A stretch of 64,000 bases of DNA from Pseudoalteromonas piscicida. Its GTDB lineage: Bacteria; Pseudomonadota; Gammaproteobacteria; Enterobacterales; Alteromonadaceae. The stretch is taken from the NCBI RefSeq assembly GCF_002744175.1, contig NZ_NKHF01000007.1, forward strand, positions 1 to 64,000, read 5' to 3'. The translations under genes and the position numbers were made by a program. Within the stretch, counting starts at the first letter, position 1; the number at the start of each line of letters is the position of its first letter. The notes below the pieces were generated by a model that saw only the letters and a program-made list of their open reading frames with translations, had not been told where the DNA came from and searched no databases. This document shows, in pieces, positions 9,004-16,456 of the stretch.

Positions 9004-9999
9004 GTGAAAAATAAAAATAAACTCATTGGACTTGGGACGCTGTTCGTTGCACTCAGTGGCTGTACTGAAAAGCCTCCTACAGCTGAGTTAACCCTAAATC
9101 TAGACTTATCTCAAACTACTGTATCGGGTTTATCTTCGGGGGCATATATGGCCCACCAGCTGCATATTGCTTATTCGGATAAAATAACTGGTGCCGCTCT
9201 ACTCGCAGGCGGCCCATACGGGTGCGCCAAAGGCGACCTCGATATCGCATTAGCTGAGTGCATGACAGCACAAAGCGAGCTGAACATTAGCCCCTTTGTA
9301 CAAATTGCAAAACAAGCCGAGCAACAAGGTACGATTGCGAGCCTTGAGAACCTCAAATCGCAACCAGTCTGGGTTTACCATGGTAAAAGTGATACAAGAG
9401 TGGGAGAGTGGATCACCAAAGCCTCTGCGGATCTTTATCAAGCTTTAGGCGCAACGCCCACCTACATAGATAGTATTGACTCTGGCCACGGCTTCCCGAC
9501 GGAGTCCACCGGCGTAACCTGCAATACCACAGCCGAACCACACATTAACCATTGCCAGTACGACGCTGCTGGCGAATTGCTAACTCACCTCTACGGTGAA
9601 CTCAAGCCCAAGGTCGTAGCTCAAGGTAAAATTCATCCGATCGACCAAAATCAATTTATTAACGAAGGGCAAGAAAACACCTTAGCCGACACAGGTTATC
9701 TATACGTGCCAAAAAGTTGTGCCCAAGGCGAATCATGTCGAGTCCATATTGCGCTACACGGCTGTAAACAAAACGAAGAAGCGCTAGATAAACAATATGT
9801 AGAAAACACTGGCTACAACTCATGGGCCGATAATAATCGCTTGGTCATCCTCTACCCACAAACAAAAAATAGTTTATCTCCCCTCAACCCTTATGGATGC
9901 TGGGACTGGTGGGGCTATACTGGCGCAGATTATCAGACCCGTAGCGGTGCTCAACTCAGTCATATTATCAATATGGTAGAAGGACTTTCGCAGCCTTAG
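9004..9999 (+). CDS. PHB-depolymerase-like esterase, lipoprotein
   Basis: A 331-aa predicted lipoprotein: the N terminus runs into the lipobox LSGC (Cys near residue 20). The lipase box GLSSGAYM, acid in HGKSDTRV and SGHGFP His are all visible. The C-terminal half has the paired-Cys signature of poly(3-hydroxybutyrate) depolymerase-type proteins (ALHGCKQN, ILYPQT, YGCWDWWGYTG). No separate substrate-binding domain is present, so soluble oligomers or amorphous polymer are more likely substrates than crystalline PHB. The start is GTG, with GGAG upstream. It follows the MetX-like hydrolase by 23 bp and closes the plus-strand operon. Confidence 0.8.
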   Translation: MKNKNKLIGLGTLFVALSGCTEKPPTAELTLNLDLSQTTVSGLSSGAYMAHQLHIAYSDKITGAALLAGGPYGCAKGDLDIALAECMTAQSELNISPFVQIAKQAEQQGTIASLENLKSQPVWVYHGKSDTRVGEWITKASADLYQALGATPTYIDSIDSGHGFPTESTGVTCNTTAEPHINHCQYDAAGELLTHLYGELKPKVVAQGKIHPIDQNQFINEGQENTLADTGYLYVPKSCAQGESCRVHIALHGCKQNEEALDKQYVENTGYNSWADNNRLVILYPQTKNSLSPLNPYGCWDWWGYTGADYQTRSGAQLSHIINMVEGLSQP

Positions 10000-10085
10000 C
10001 CTAGGTTTATTATTTTAGTAGTGGCATTAATTCTGATATTTTTATATTCTGCTTTACATTAAAGTACCCATAATCATACAAAGAT

Positions 10086-10931
10086 ATGCGCCATACTCGT
10101 TTACTTTTAATCTTATTTTATATAGTAACTTATGCCACTACAGCACAGGCTAATACCGTAAAGGACAGAGAACCTACAAAGTTGCCAACCGGTATTTGGG
10201 TTGGCTTAAGTAACCATATAAATAAAGAAGTTACCGCGCTTAGGATCAGTAAACAAGGGCCTCATGGTTTTATCCACGCATCAATTTTATCTACACTAAG
10301 CAATGTTGTTAGCTATAAGTTCACCGATAAAGACATAGACTGTGACAAGTACTTTTGTCATATCAATATGGTAGACGATAAGAACAATTCGATAAGTCTC
10401 AGGACCTTTTTGGATCCGGTATGGAATACGATAAAAGTCACTGAATTAGACCCTGACGGCTACAGTGACACACCTACAGTTCAGGCTTATGAACTCCACC
10501 GAGTAGAAAACCTCGCGATACTCGATACCTATATCAAAAACATACGTAAACGACAGCCCCTAATCAGTCAATCCGAGTTTGCCGGAAACTGGGTTGGTTA
10601 TACTAAAAATGAAAATCTAGCGGTAACCAATGATTATTTGGTTAACCTTTATATCCGCGAAGATGGTCATGCAGAACTTGAAAGCTATTTGCTTCGCTCA
10701 ATCACATCCATTGCACGTTCTGAGTTTAGCATTACACATCAGCAACACGATGATAAATATATTGATATCGAGGTGGAGTCACTAGCTGGGCTTTGTCTTG
10801 GAGCGGCTAAATTGACTTTATCCAAAGTTACAAATGATTCGATAAATGGCTATTACCGTTGCTTGCATCACCGCCATAAGACGATGCTCAACGAGGGATT
10901 AGTTGAGCTTTATCGAAATAACACTCAGTAA
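10086..10931 (+). CDS. Hypothetical exported protein
   Basis: A 281-aa protein I do not recognise. The first 23 residues form a signal peptide (hydrophobic core then TAQANT). The mature part contains two similar blocks: GIWVGLSNHINKEVTALRI near residue 37 and GNWVGYTKNENLAVTNDYLV near residue 167. Each is followed by beta-rich sequence with Cys residues, suggesting a duplicated beta-barrel-like domain. It is 86 bp downstream of the depolymerase-like gene on the same strand but has an A+T-rich gap before it, so operon membership is uncertain. It converges on the SPFH gene. Confidence 0.6.
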   Translation: MRHTRLLLILFYIVTYATTAQANTVKDREPTKLPTGIWVGLSNHINKEVTALRISKQGPHGFIHASILSTLSNVVSYKFTDKDIDCDKYFCHINMVDDKNNSISLRTFLDPVWNTIKVTELDPDGYSDTPTVQAYELHRVENLAILDTYIKNIRKRQPLISQSEFAGNWVGYTKNENLAVTNDYLVNLYIREDGHAELESYLLRSITSIARSEFSITHQQHDDKYIDIEVESLAGLCLGAAKLTLSKVTNDSINGYYRCLHHRHKTMLNEGLVELYRNNTQ

Positions 10932-11009
10932 GCCGCCTGGCATCGTCATCATACTTGGCAGCTTACTGACAATAGCACATGAGGTTAGCAGTAAGCACAG
11001 GGGTCTTTG

Positions 11010-11855
11010 TTACTGCGGCTTTTTGCTAGCCTCGGGTGTTTGCGGCTCTTGGCTTAACGGGTCGGTTACAGCTGTTTTAACCGACGCAGGTAACGCCGAA
11101 GCCCCGCCTTCGGTATTTAAAATCAGTGGCAGCCCGTCTTTACCACTGCCTATCACCACCACCTTGGCGTTATTAGATTTAGCCAATTCTATGGTTGCCT
11201 CTATACCACGCCATCTAAGATAGGTTTCTGAGATCCCGCCACTGACCGTTTCTTGAAAGTCTGCAATCCCTTGTGCTTCGGTTTTCTTTCTAGCCGCCTC
11301 TTTCTTTGCCACCTCTAAGCGCATTTCATACTCTTGATTCAGATACATCTGATTCACTTTAGCAATAATCGCATTATGCACTTTGTCTGGCACATCAACT
11401 TGGCGGATCAGCATATCATCCAAATTCACTAAGTTATGTCCTTGCATGTTGTTTTCTTCCTGCTCTAGGATGGTTTTTTCTTGGATTTGCAGCTCCTTTA
11501 ATACCGTATTGAGCAATCGCGCTTGTACTTCTAGGCGTTGATGACCATATACCTGCTCTGCGGTGTAGTCAGAGACAATCATCCGCACAGCTGACGCAAC
11601 CTCAGGGATCACCATTTCTTCCAGATAGTTCGCTCCCACCAGTTTATGCAAATAAGGAATATGCTCCACCACAGGGCGATAACGCACAGTAATATCTAGT
11701 TGGATCCTAAGTCCCTCGGAAGTAATAGCATGTACTTGTGTTGTTGCTGTTTGGAAACGGCTAGAGTAGATAGTTAGCGTATCCCAAGGGTAAACCAATA
11801 CCGTTCCTTCATAAAAAGGGTGCTCCACAAACGTACCACGCCAACTCGCTTCCAT
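11010..11855 (-). CDS. SPFH-domain protein, C-terminal part (frameshifted)
   Basis: This frame carries most of an SPFH (stomatin/prohibitin/flotillin/HflK) domain: EGTVLVYPWDTLTIY, then ITSEGLRIQLDITVRYRP, followed by a long charged helical region rich in Glu and Lys (EYEMRLEVAKKEAARKK) and a proline-rich tail. The ATG at 11855 is probably not a real start. The expected preceding sequence (transmembrane helix plus GEVGVLWKR) is encoded in the overlapping frame at 11774-12091. One missing base near 11825-11840 would explain the split. SPFH proteins scaffold membrane microdomains or modulate proteases. Together with the adjacent exporter a membrane-protection role is conceivable but unproven. 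Confidence 0.75.
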   Translation of the reverse strand: MEASWRGTFVEHPFYEGTVLVYPWDTLTIYSSRFQTATTQVHAITSEGLRIQLDITVRYRPVVEHIPYLHKLVGANYLEEMVIPEVASAVRMIVSDYTAEQVYGHQRLEVQARLLNTVLKELQIQEKTILEQEENNMQGHNLVNLDDMLIRQVDVPDKVHNAIIAKVNQMYLNQEYEMRLEVAKKEAARKKTEAQGIADFQETVSGGISETYLRWRGIEATIELAKSNNAKVVVIGSGKDGLPLILNTEGGASALPASVKTAVTDPLSQEPQTPEASKKPQ

Positions 11856-12091
11856 AATACGCCCACCTCGCCTGAATCTACCTTGATAAAAATGATTTTA
11901 ACTAAGGCGACTACAATAAACAGTAAGATAAGCAAAGTGATCCCTGCACGGAATCGCCAAGACAGTATGCGTTTGTGCCACTTCGGCTTATAGCGTTTTA
12001 ACACCCGCATAAGCAGGTTAGATATAATGATCGCCAGTAACAGGCCACCTATAACCAGTAAGGCAAAATCCCCTGAAATATTAATGTTCAT
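11774..12091 (-). CDS. SPFH-domain protein, N-terminal part (frameshifted)
   Basis: A 105-aa frame with two hydrophobic segments (about residues 9-28 and 49-70) and then VDSGEVGVLWKR, the start of an SPFH domain. After that the translation (VGVVRLWSTLF) loses family resemblance and ends. The continuation of the domain, PWDTLTIY and onward, is in the other frame (11010-11855), so this is the broken 5' end of one gene. Its ATG overlaps the TGA of the ABC transporter gene (ATGA), so translation is probably coupled to the exporter. Confidence 0.7.
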   Translation of the reverse strand: MNINISGDFALLVIGGLLLAIIISNLLMRVLKRYKPKWHKRILSWRFRAGITLLILLFIVVALVKIIFIKVDSGEVGVLWKRVGVVRLWSTLFMKERYWFTLGIR

Positions 12092-13749
12092 GATGGTACT
12101 CCATTACGTTCACTGTCTTGGTGAGCTAACAACTGACCTTCTTCCATTTTTAGATGTACATCGGCCAAATGGAAGTAAGCATCATCGTGGGTGATGGCGA
12201 TAATGGTATTACCACGGGCTTTTAATCGCGGTAACACTTGTTCGTAAAATTTTCGTCTAAAGATCGGGTCTTGATCCGCCGCCCACTCATCGAAGATGTA
12301 AATAGGTCTATTTTCTAAAATGGTACTCAGCAGTGCCAAACGCTTTCGTTGTCCAGATGACAAATCAATAGTACTAAACGCCCCTTGTTGAATACTGACT
12401 TTGGCGCGCATTTCAAGAAAATCTAACCACTCGTCAATTTCATCTGCGCTTAAATCGCGGATCCCATAAAGTTGCTGAAATAAATGAAAGTCAGCAAAAA
12501 CAGCGGTAAATAAGCTTCGGTATGCTAAGCGGTTATCTTCTGTTATCGGTTGACCATTCAATAAAATTTGTCCGCCTTGCAATTCATACAAGCCGGTCAG
12601 CATACGAATAAAGGTGGTTTTTCCACTGCCGTTTCCCCCGGTAATAAAAGTGGTTTTCCCTTGCTCAAAAGTGACATCAACAGGGCCTACAGCAAAAGGG
12701 CGATCGCTGGATTTTTTCTGGTGCTGATAAAAGGCACCTTGCAAAGTAATCGCGTTAAAAGAAGTTAAGCTTTCAGTGGTTTTTGGCCTAACCACTTCTT
12801 GCTCATCTTCGACATTCTTAAGGTCTCGCTCTAGCGCTAAGACGTTTTGGGCCGCCTCAGTTGCGGTGGTGAAAACTGGGATCCCACCAACAATACTGGT
12901 AATTGGACCGATCAAAAATAACGATGCCGTGGTGACTTTTATCACCACATCGGTATAAACATCGGACAGCATAGGAACAATAAAAACCATTGCACCGGTT
13001 GCGGTAAAAAACGTAATTTGCGACAAAATAAAGTCTGTCGCAAAGAGCGTCTGGGTTTTGGTTTTCGCCCGCCTTGCACGATTCGAATCACGGCGGTACT
13101 CATGTTCTAGATCTTCAGCTCTCGGCTCACTCAGCTTGACCTCTTTAAAGCCGTCTAGCAAGTCAGATAAGCGCTGGATCAGCTGGTTTTCACTGTCAAA
13201 AGAAATCCGCATGTTGCGCTGTATTTCATTCGCTCGTAAGCGATGAATACTGGCACCAACCATAATCAATGTTGAGATAACCATAAAGGCCACAAATGAA
13301 TGCCAAGCAATATATAACGACGTGAAAAACACTAAGCTAATGGACTGACCTATGATCACAAACAGCTGTGCCGACTGAGAGATAGTTTGTAGCTCTTTAC
13401 TGATGGTATTAAAGATCCGCTCTTTACCAATTTTTTCCAGTGTTGATAACTCGGTGTGGCGAATGCTTTCAAACAATTCCACTCTGAGTTTGTCGATGGC
13501 GCGCTCTACCATCTGAGCAGCCTTAGTCATTAAACGCTGTTGGGTGAAACCATATATCGCAATGGTGAGTGAAAACAGCACCAAATAATAGAGTATGTGA
13601 TTTTCTTTGTTTATATCAGAAATGTTGGCCGCTACGTTGTTGATAAGCGCAAGCACCAGCGCATTAGCCAAACCAGAAATACACCCTAGTGCAATAAAGG
13701 TCCGTTTTTTTATCTGAATATGTCGGCGAATTAATTCGTATAATACCAT
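12088..13749 (-). CDS. Cyclic-peptide/siderophore-type ABC exporter (SyrD/PvdE-like)
   Basis: A fused half-transporter of 553 aa: an N-terminal membrane domain with about six helices (to about residue 300) and a C-terminal ATPase. The ATPase shows Walker A GGNGSGKTT, the signature LSSGQRKR, Walker B IYIFDEWAADQDP and the switch His in AITHDD. The DEWAADQDP variant and total length are typical of the cyclic peptide export family that includes SyrD and PvdE, which move lipopeptides or siderophore precursors across the inner membrane. Its place downstream of the NRPS genes on the same strand makes export of the lipopeptide its probable job. The stop codon overlaps the SPFH start. Confidence 0.88.
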   Translation of the reverse strand: MVLYELIRRHIQIKKRTFIALGCISGLANALVLALINNVAANISDINKENHILYYLVLFSLTIAIYGFTQQRLMTKAAQMVERAIDKLRVELFESIRHTELSTLEKIGKERIFNTISKELQTISQSAQLFVIIGQSISLVFFTSLYIAWHSFVAFMVISTLIMVGASIHRLRANEIQRNMRISFDSENQLIQRLSDLLDGFKEVKLSEPRAEDLEHEYRRDSNRARRAKTKTQTLFATDFILSQITFFTATGAMVFIVPMLSDVYTDVVIKVTTASLFLIGPITSIVGGIPVFTTATEAAQNVLALERDLKNVEDEQEVVRPKTTESLTSFNAITLQGAFYQHQKKSSDRPFAVGPVDVTFEQGKTTFITGGNGSGKTTFIRMLTGLYELQGGQILLNGQPITEDNRLAYRSLFTAVFADFHLFQQLYGIRDLSADEIDEWLDFLEMRAKVSIQQGAFSTIDLSSGQRKRLALLSTILENRPIYIFDEWAADQDPIFRRKFYEQVLPRLKARGNTIIAITHDDAYFHLADVHLKMEEGQLLAHQDSERNGVPS

Positions 13750-13904
13750 TGTTATTATCTTTTATTGTTATTGGGCTGCCGCCCGCGCATGCTACTTAGC
13801 ATAGTCCCTAAAAACATAAACCGCCTGTTCAAAGCCAATAAATATTTCATTAAAACATTAGGTTATACTTATAAATCTGCCAGCTTTACCAGCAGTTAAA
13901 GGGG

Positions 13905-14081
13905 TTACTCTTCGTCATTCACCTCTGTAGGCTTACGCCGTTGTCCAACTAGTAAAATGATCAAGCCAACAATCGGTGTAAACATTAACGAGATTAAAAA
14001 GAACCCAACAGGTCCGGCAAAGGTATTACGCCCCCAATACCCTGTTAAGATACATAGCACTAAATACAAAGCGATAAGCAT
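13905..14081 (-). CDS. Small two-helix membrane protein
   Basis: A 58-aa protein from ATG 14081, preceded by TTGGAGCAAACC. The frame is open to a TTG at 14093, but that codon lies on the ribosome binding site. Two hydrophobic stretches (about residues 2-15 and 24-46) are separated by GYWGRNTFAGP, and the C terminus is charged (GQRRKPTEVNDEE). I recognise no named family. It lies between the DUF697-like gene and the exporter gene, both on the same strand, and may be a membrane accessory of the cluster. Confidence 0.6.
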   Translation of the reverse strand: MLIALYLVLCILTGYWGRNTFAGPVGFFLISLMFTPIVGLIILLVGQRRKPTEVNDEE

Positions 14082-14161
14082 GGTTTGCTCCAAGTTGTTG
14101 ATAAATTCGGTGCGAAGAATAAACCAGCAGTTGCCTGCCGGTTTATATCAGTCAGTATCGG

Positions 14162-14722
14162 TTATACTGTGGCTTTATCCGCTGTAGCTGACGCGTCTGC
14201 ATTTCCCTTATTTGCACGATACTTAGCTGCGATTTCTGCGATATCCCCTTTCATACTTGCTAGATTCAGGTTTATCAGCGTGCCGCCATTTTCAAAGTGT
14301 CGAACAAAAGTAGAGCCTACTGCGTGTGTTGATGCCGCAGACACTACAGGCATAAATGCGATTGCGCTTAGCGTACCAATGACAGGAACCGCCTTCAAAA
14401 AGCTGCTTAGTCCCGCGCCCCCTAAGGTTTGTGGAAAAGAGCCACCGATTAATGCGCTTACTGTGCCACGCAGCTTGTTGTCTCCATATGATTGACCATA
14501 GACTTTAGCTATCTCGCCTATCATCTTCATTTGGATCCCTGTCAACGCCACTAAATCAACCGCAGGTACTGGAATAAAGCCAGAACCAAACGACCATTTG
14601 GTGTATTTGTCGACAATCAGCTGAGCAACGGCTGCTCTATCTTCATCAGCAACAAGTTGTGATTCCTGTTGTTCTGGAGCTTCGCTCGCCTTGTCATCCT
14701 TCGCTGTTTTTGTCACTGCCAT
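14162..14722 (-). CDS. DUF697-like protein (YcjF-type C-terminal domain)
   Basis: A 186-aa protein. After a charged, Gln/Glu-rich N terminus of about 30 residues it shows a pattern typical of DUF697: a Lys/Tyr-rich helix, GFIPVPAVDLVALTGIQMKMI, and an acidic-aromatic AKVYGQ. A glycine-rich hydrophobic segment (about residues 100-130) and FVRHFENGGTL follow. DUF697 often accompanies GTPases or membrane-stress proteins, and no GTPase domain is present here. The ATG at 14722 follows AGAGGATGAATT. It sits inside the lipopeptide cluster; a membrane-associated helper or immunity role is inference. Confidence 0.65.
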   Translation of the reverse strand: MAVTKTAKDDKASEAPEQQESQLVADEDRAAVAQLIVDKYTKWSFGSGFIPVPAVDLVALTGIQMKMIGEIAKVYGQSYGDNKLRGTVSALIGGSFPQTLGGAGLSSFLKAVPVIGTLSAIAFMPVVSAASTHAVGSTFVRHFENGGTLINLNLASMKGDIAEIAAKYRANKGNADASATADKATV

Positions 14723-14764
14723 AATTCATCCTCTATGATTTATTTAAACAGTTGTCGAACCCAT

Positions 14765-14858
14765 CAAGTGCCAATACGGCACTTGCCCTATTTACCATCA
14801 ATTAGACCAATCGAACTTGCCTAATCCACGGCTTTACTAGCTTCATCAAAAATGAAGC
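14765..14858. other. Two short hairpins in the gap before the DUF697-like gene
   Basis: The 271-bp gap between the DUF697-like and beta-lactamase-like genes holds two perfect inverted repeats: CAAGTGCC-N5-GGCACTTG at 14765-14785 and GCTTCAT-N5-ATGAAGC at 14840-14858. Neither is followed by a T tract on either strand. They could be operators, leader hairpins or attenuating structures between the two genes. Confidence 0.35.
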
Positions 14859-14993
14859 CGTAAACCTGAGAACAACCAAGGATTTGCACAGTGTCACAAA
14901 TACAGCTGAGCGAAACGTTGCCACCTACTGCTGGCGTTCCATAAATTTTGTTAAACCAAGCTGAAATATCAGCTCAATATCATCCTTACCGAC

Positions 14994-16370
14994 TTATGCC
15001 TGATTTAAGTCTTGCTGACATTGTTCGGTACGGTGTTTATCACTATAGAAGATAATGTTTCGGATCTCCTTCGCGATGCAATCAGACTCAATCCCTTCTT
15101 TCACATAATTACTAAATACCATGATGCTTTGGTCGCGCTCGAGCAATCGAGTGAAGCTGGTAACCCATGAATAAGGATAACTTCCTGAATACTGTAAAAA
15201 CTTTTCATACATTCTAAGGTTAGTATCCGCTGGGGTTTCGGGGCAGTTGGCAACCTTACCGTACTGGTTCGGGTCAACATAAGTCACAAACCAGCCATAG
15301 CCATAATATTCACATTCTGTGCTACTGCCGGTATTGGAATATGGTGCAAAGGCCGCAAGCTTTTGTGCATCATTTAAAATCTGAGTGCCATACAAGCCCT
15401 GATCCCATTTGTGCATATCTTCTACGGTCGAATACAAATCTCCGGCTGAGTAAAGCACCAGCGGGTTACTGTAAGGGTTGACCAAAATATCTTCATAGGG
15501 TGCAGGCCCGCCAGTTGCTGGTGGACGACCATTAGCAAGGGATAAATACTGGTTTTGGTTGTAGATGTAACCTGTGGTCATATTGGAATACACACCTATC
15601 GCGCTATACGAGCCACTGTCCGTCATGTTAAGGGGGTTTAGAATTTGCTCTTGAACAATATTGGCAAACCAATATTCTCGGCCAATATTTCCTTGTTTTC
15701 CGGCCGCTAATTGCTCAATGATATTACCTATAAGATAGTAGTTACAGTTGCTATATTCATACTTGCTACCAGGAGTAAATGACGGTGCACCGCTCTGCCC
15801 TGCCTCAGCACCGCAGGTACAAAAGCGATTACTAAAGTCTTCGGGGCCGTTTAGATCTAGACTTGAGTTATATAGATAGGGGCGCCAACCGTAGTTGTCA
15901 TATACGGCTTCGTTGTCACTGTAATTATTGATCCCCGACGACATGGTAAGTAAATGATGTAGCGACACATCCGCACACTGGTTATCGGGATACCAAGGTA
16001 AATGATCACCAATCGTTTCTTGTCTAAGATCTCTTCCTGCAAGCATCTTCATCAAAATAGCCGCCGAAAATGCCTTAGTGTTTGAACCTATGCGATATTT
16101 AGACTTTACGCTGTTATCAACATCATACTGCATATTCTGTGGCCCGCAGTTGGACTGATACACCACCTTATCTACTGAAGTGATATAAATCGTGCCAAAG
16201 AAAACATTCGCATCACAATACTCCTTCACCACAGCCTCTATCATTTCCAGCTGGTTTGGCATAATCGTGTGATTATCTGCAATACTTTTTTTCTGCAAAC
16301 AAGATGCAAGCGCTAACGTAATGCAAAATAGCATCATCATTCTAAGCCGTAGTTGTATTAGCCATTTCAT
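14994..16370 (-). CDS. Beta-lactamase-fold serine hydrolase, lipoprotein
   Basis: A 458-aa protein of the class C beta-lactamase / DD-peptidase / esterase fold. The N terminus has Arg/Lys, a hydrophobic core and the lipobox LASC near residue 24, so it should be a membrane-anchored periplasmic lipoprotein. The catalytic SxxK is SNTK in RIGSNTKAFSA, the YxN motif is YSN in KYEYSNCNYY, and the third motif (usually HxG or KTG) appears as YSG near the C terminus. Two Cys pairs occur in the insert regions. No C-terminal membrane helices like those of ClbP or ZmaM are visible. Its place just after the hydroxylase gene suggests processing of the product (acyl-peptide prodrug cleavage, hydrolysis or transesterification) or self-protection. 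Confidence 0.8.
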   Translation of the reverse strand: MKWLIQLRLRMMMLFCITLALASCLQKKSIADNHTIMPNQLEMIEAVVKEYCDANVFFGTIYITSVDKVVYQSNCGPQNMQYDVDNSVKSKYRIGSNTKAFSAAILMKMLAGRDLRQETIGDHLPWYPDNQCADVSLHHLLTMSSGINNYSDNEAVYDNYGWRPYLYNSSLDLNGPEDFSNRFCTCGAEAGQSGAPSFTPGSKYEYSNCNYYLIGNIIEQLAAGKQGNIGREYWFANIVQEQILNPLNMTDSGSYSAIGVYSNMTTGYIYNQNQYLSLANGRPPATGGPAPYEDILVNPYSNPLVLYSAGDLYSTVEDMHKWDQGLYGTQILNDAQKLAAFAPYSNTGSSTECEYYGYGWFVTYVDPNQYGKVANCPETPADTNLRMYEKFLQYSGSYPYSWVTSFTRLLERDQSIMVFSNYVKEGIESDCIAKEIRNIIFYSDKHRTEQCQQDLNQA

Positions 16371-16456
16371 TGTTCAAATTCCTTACATTGCCAACCACGT
16401 AACCACTAACAAGTGTTGTTGCCCAGTTTTCACTAGAGCAGATTAATATTAACCAG

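Noticed and set aside
10961..10996. Inverted repeat GCTTACTG / CAGTAAGC between convergent genes as a terminator
   Set aside because: The loop is 20 nt and there is no T tract on either side.
11774..11860. Programmed -1 ribosomal frameshift in the SPFH gene
   Set aside because: No X XXY YYZ heptamer or strong downstream stem is visible at the place where the frame must change; a one-base loss is simpler.
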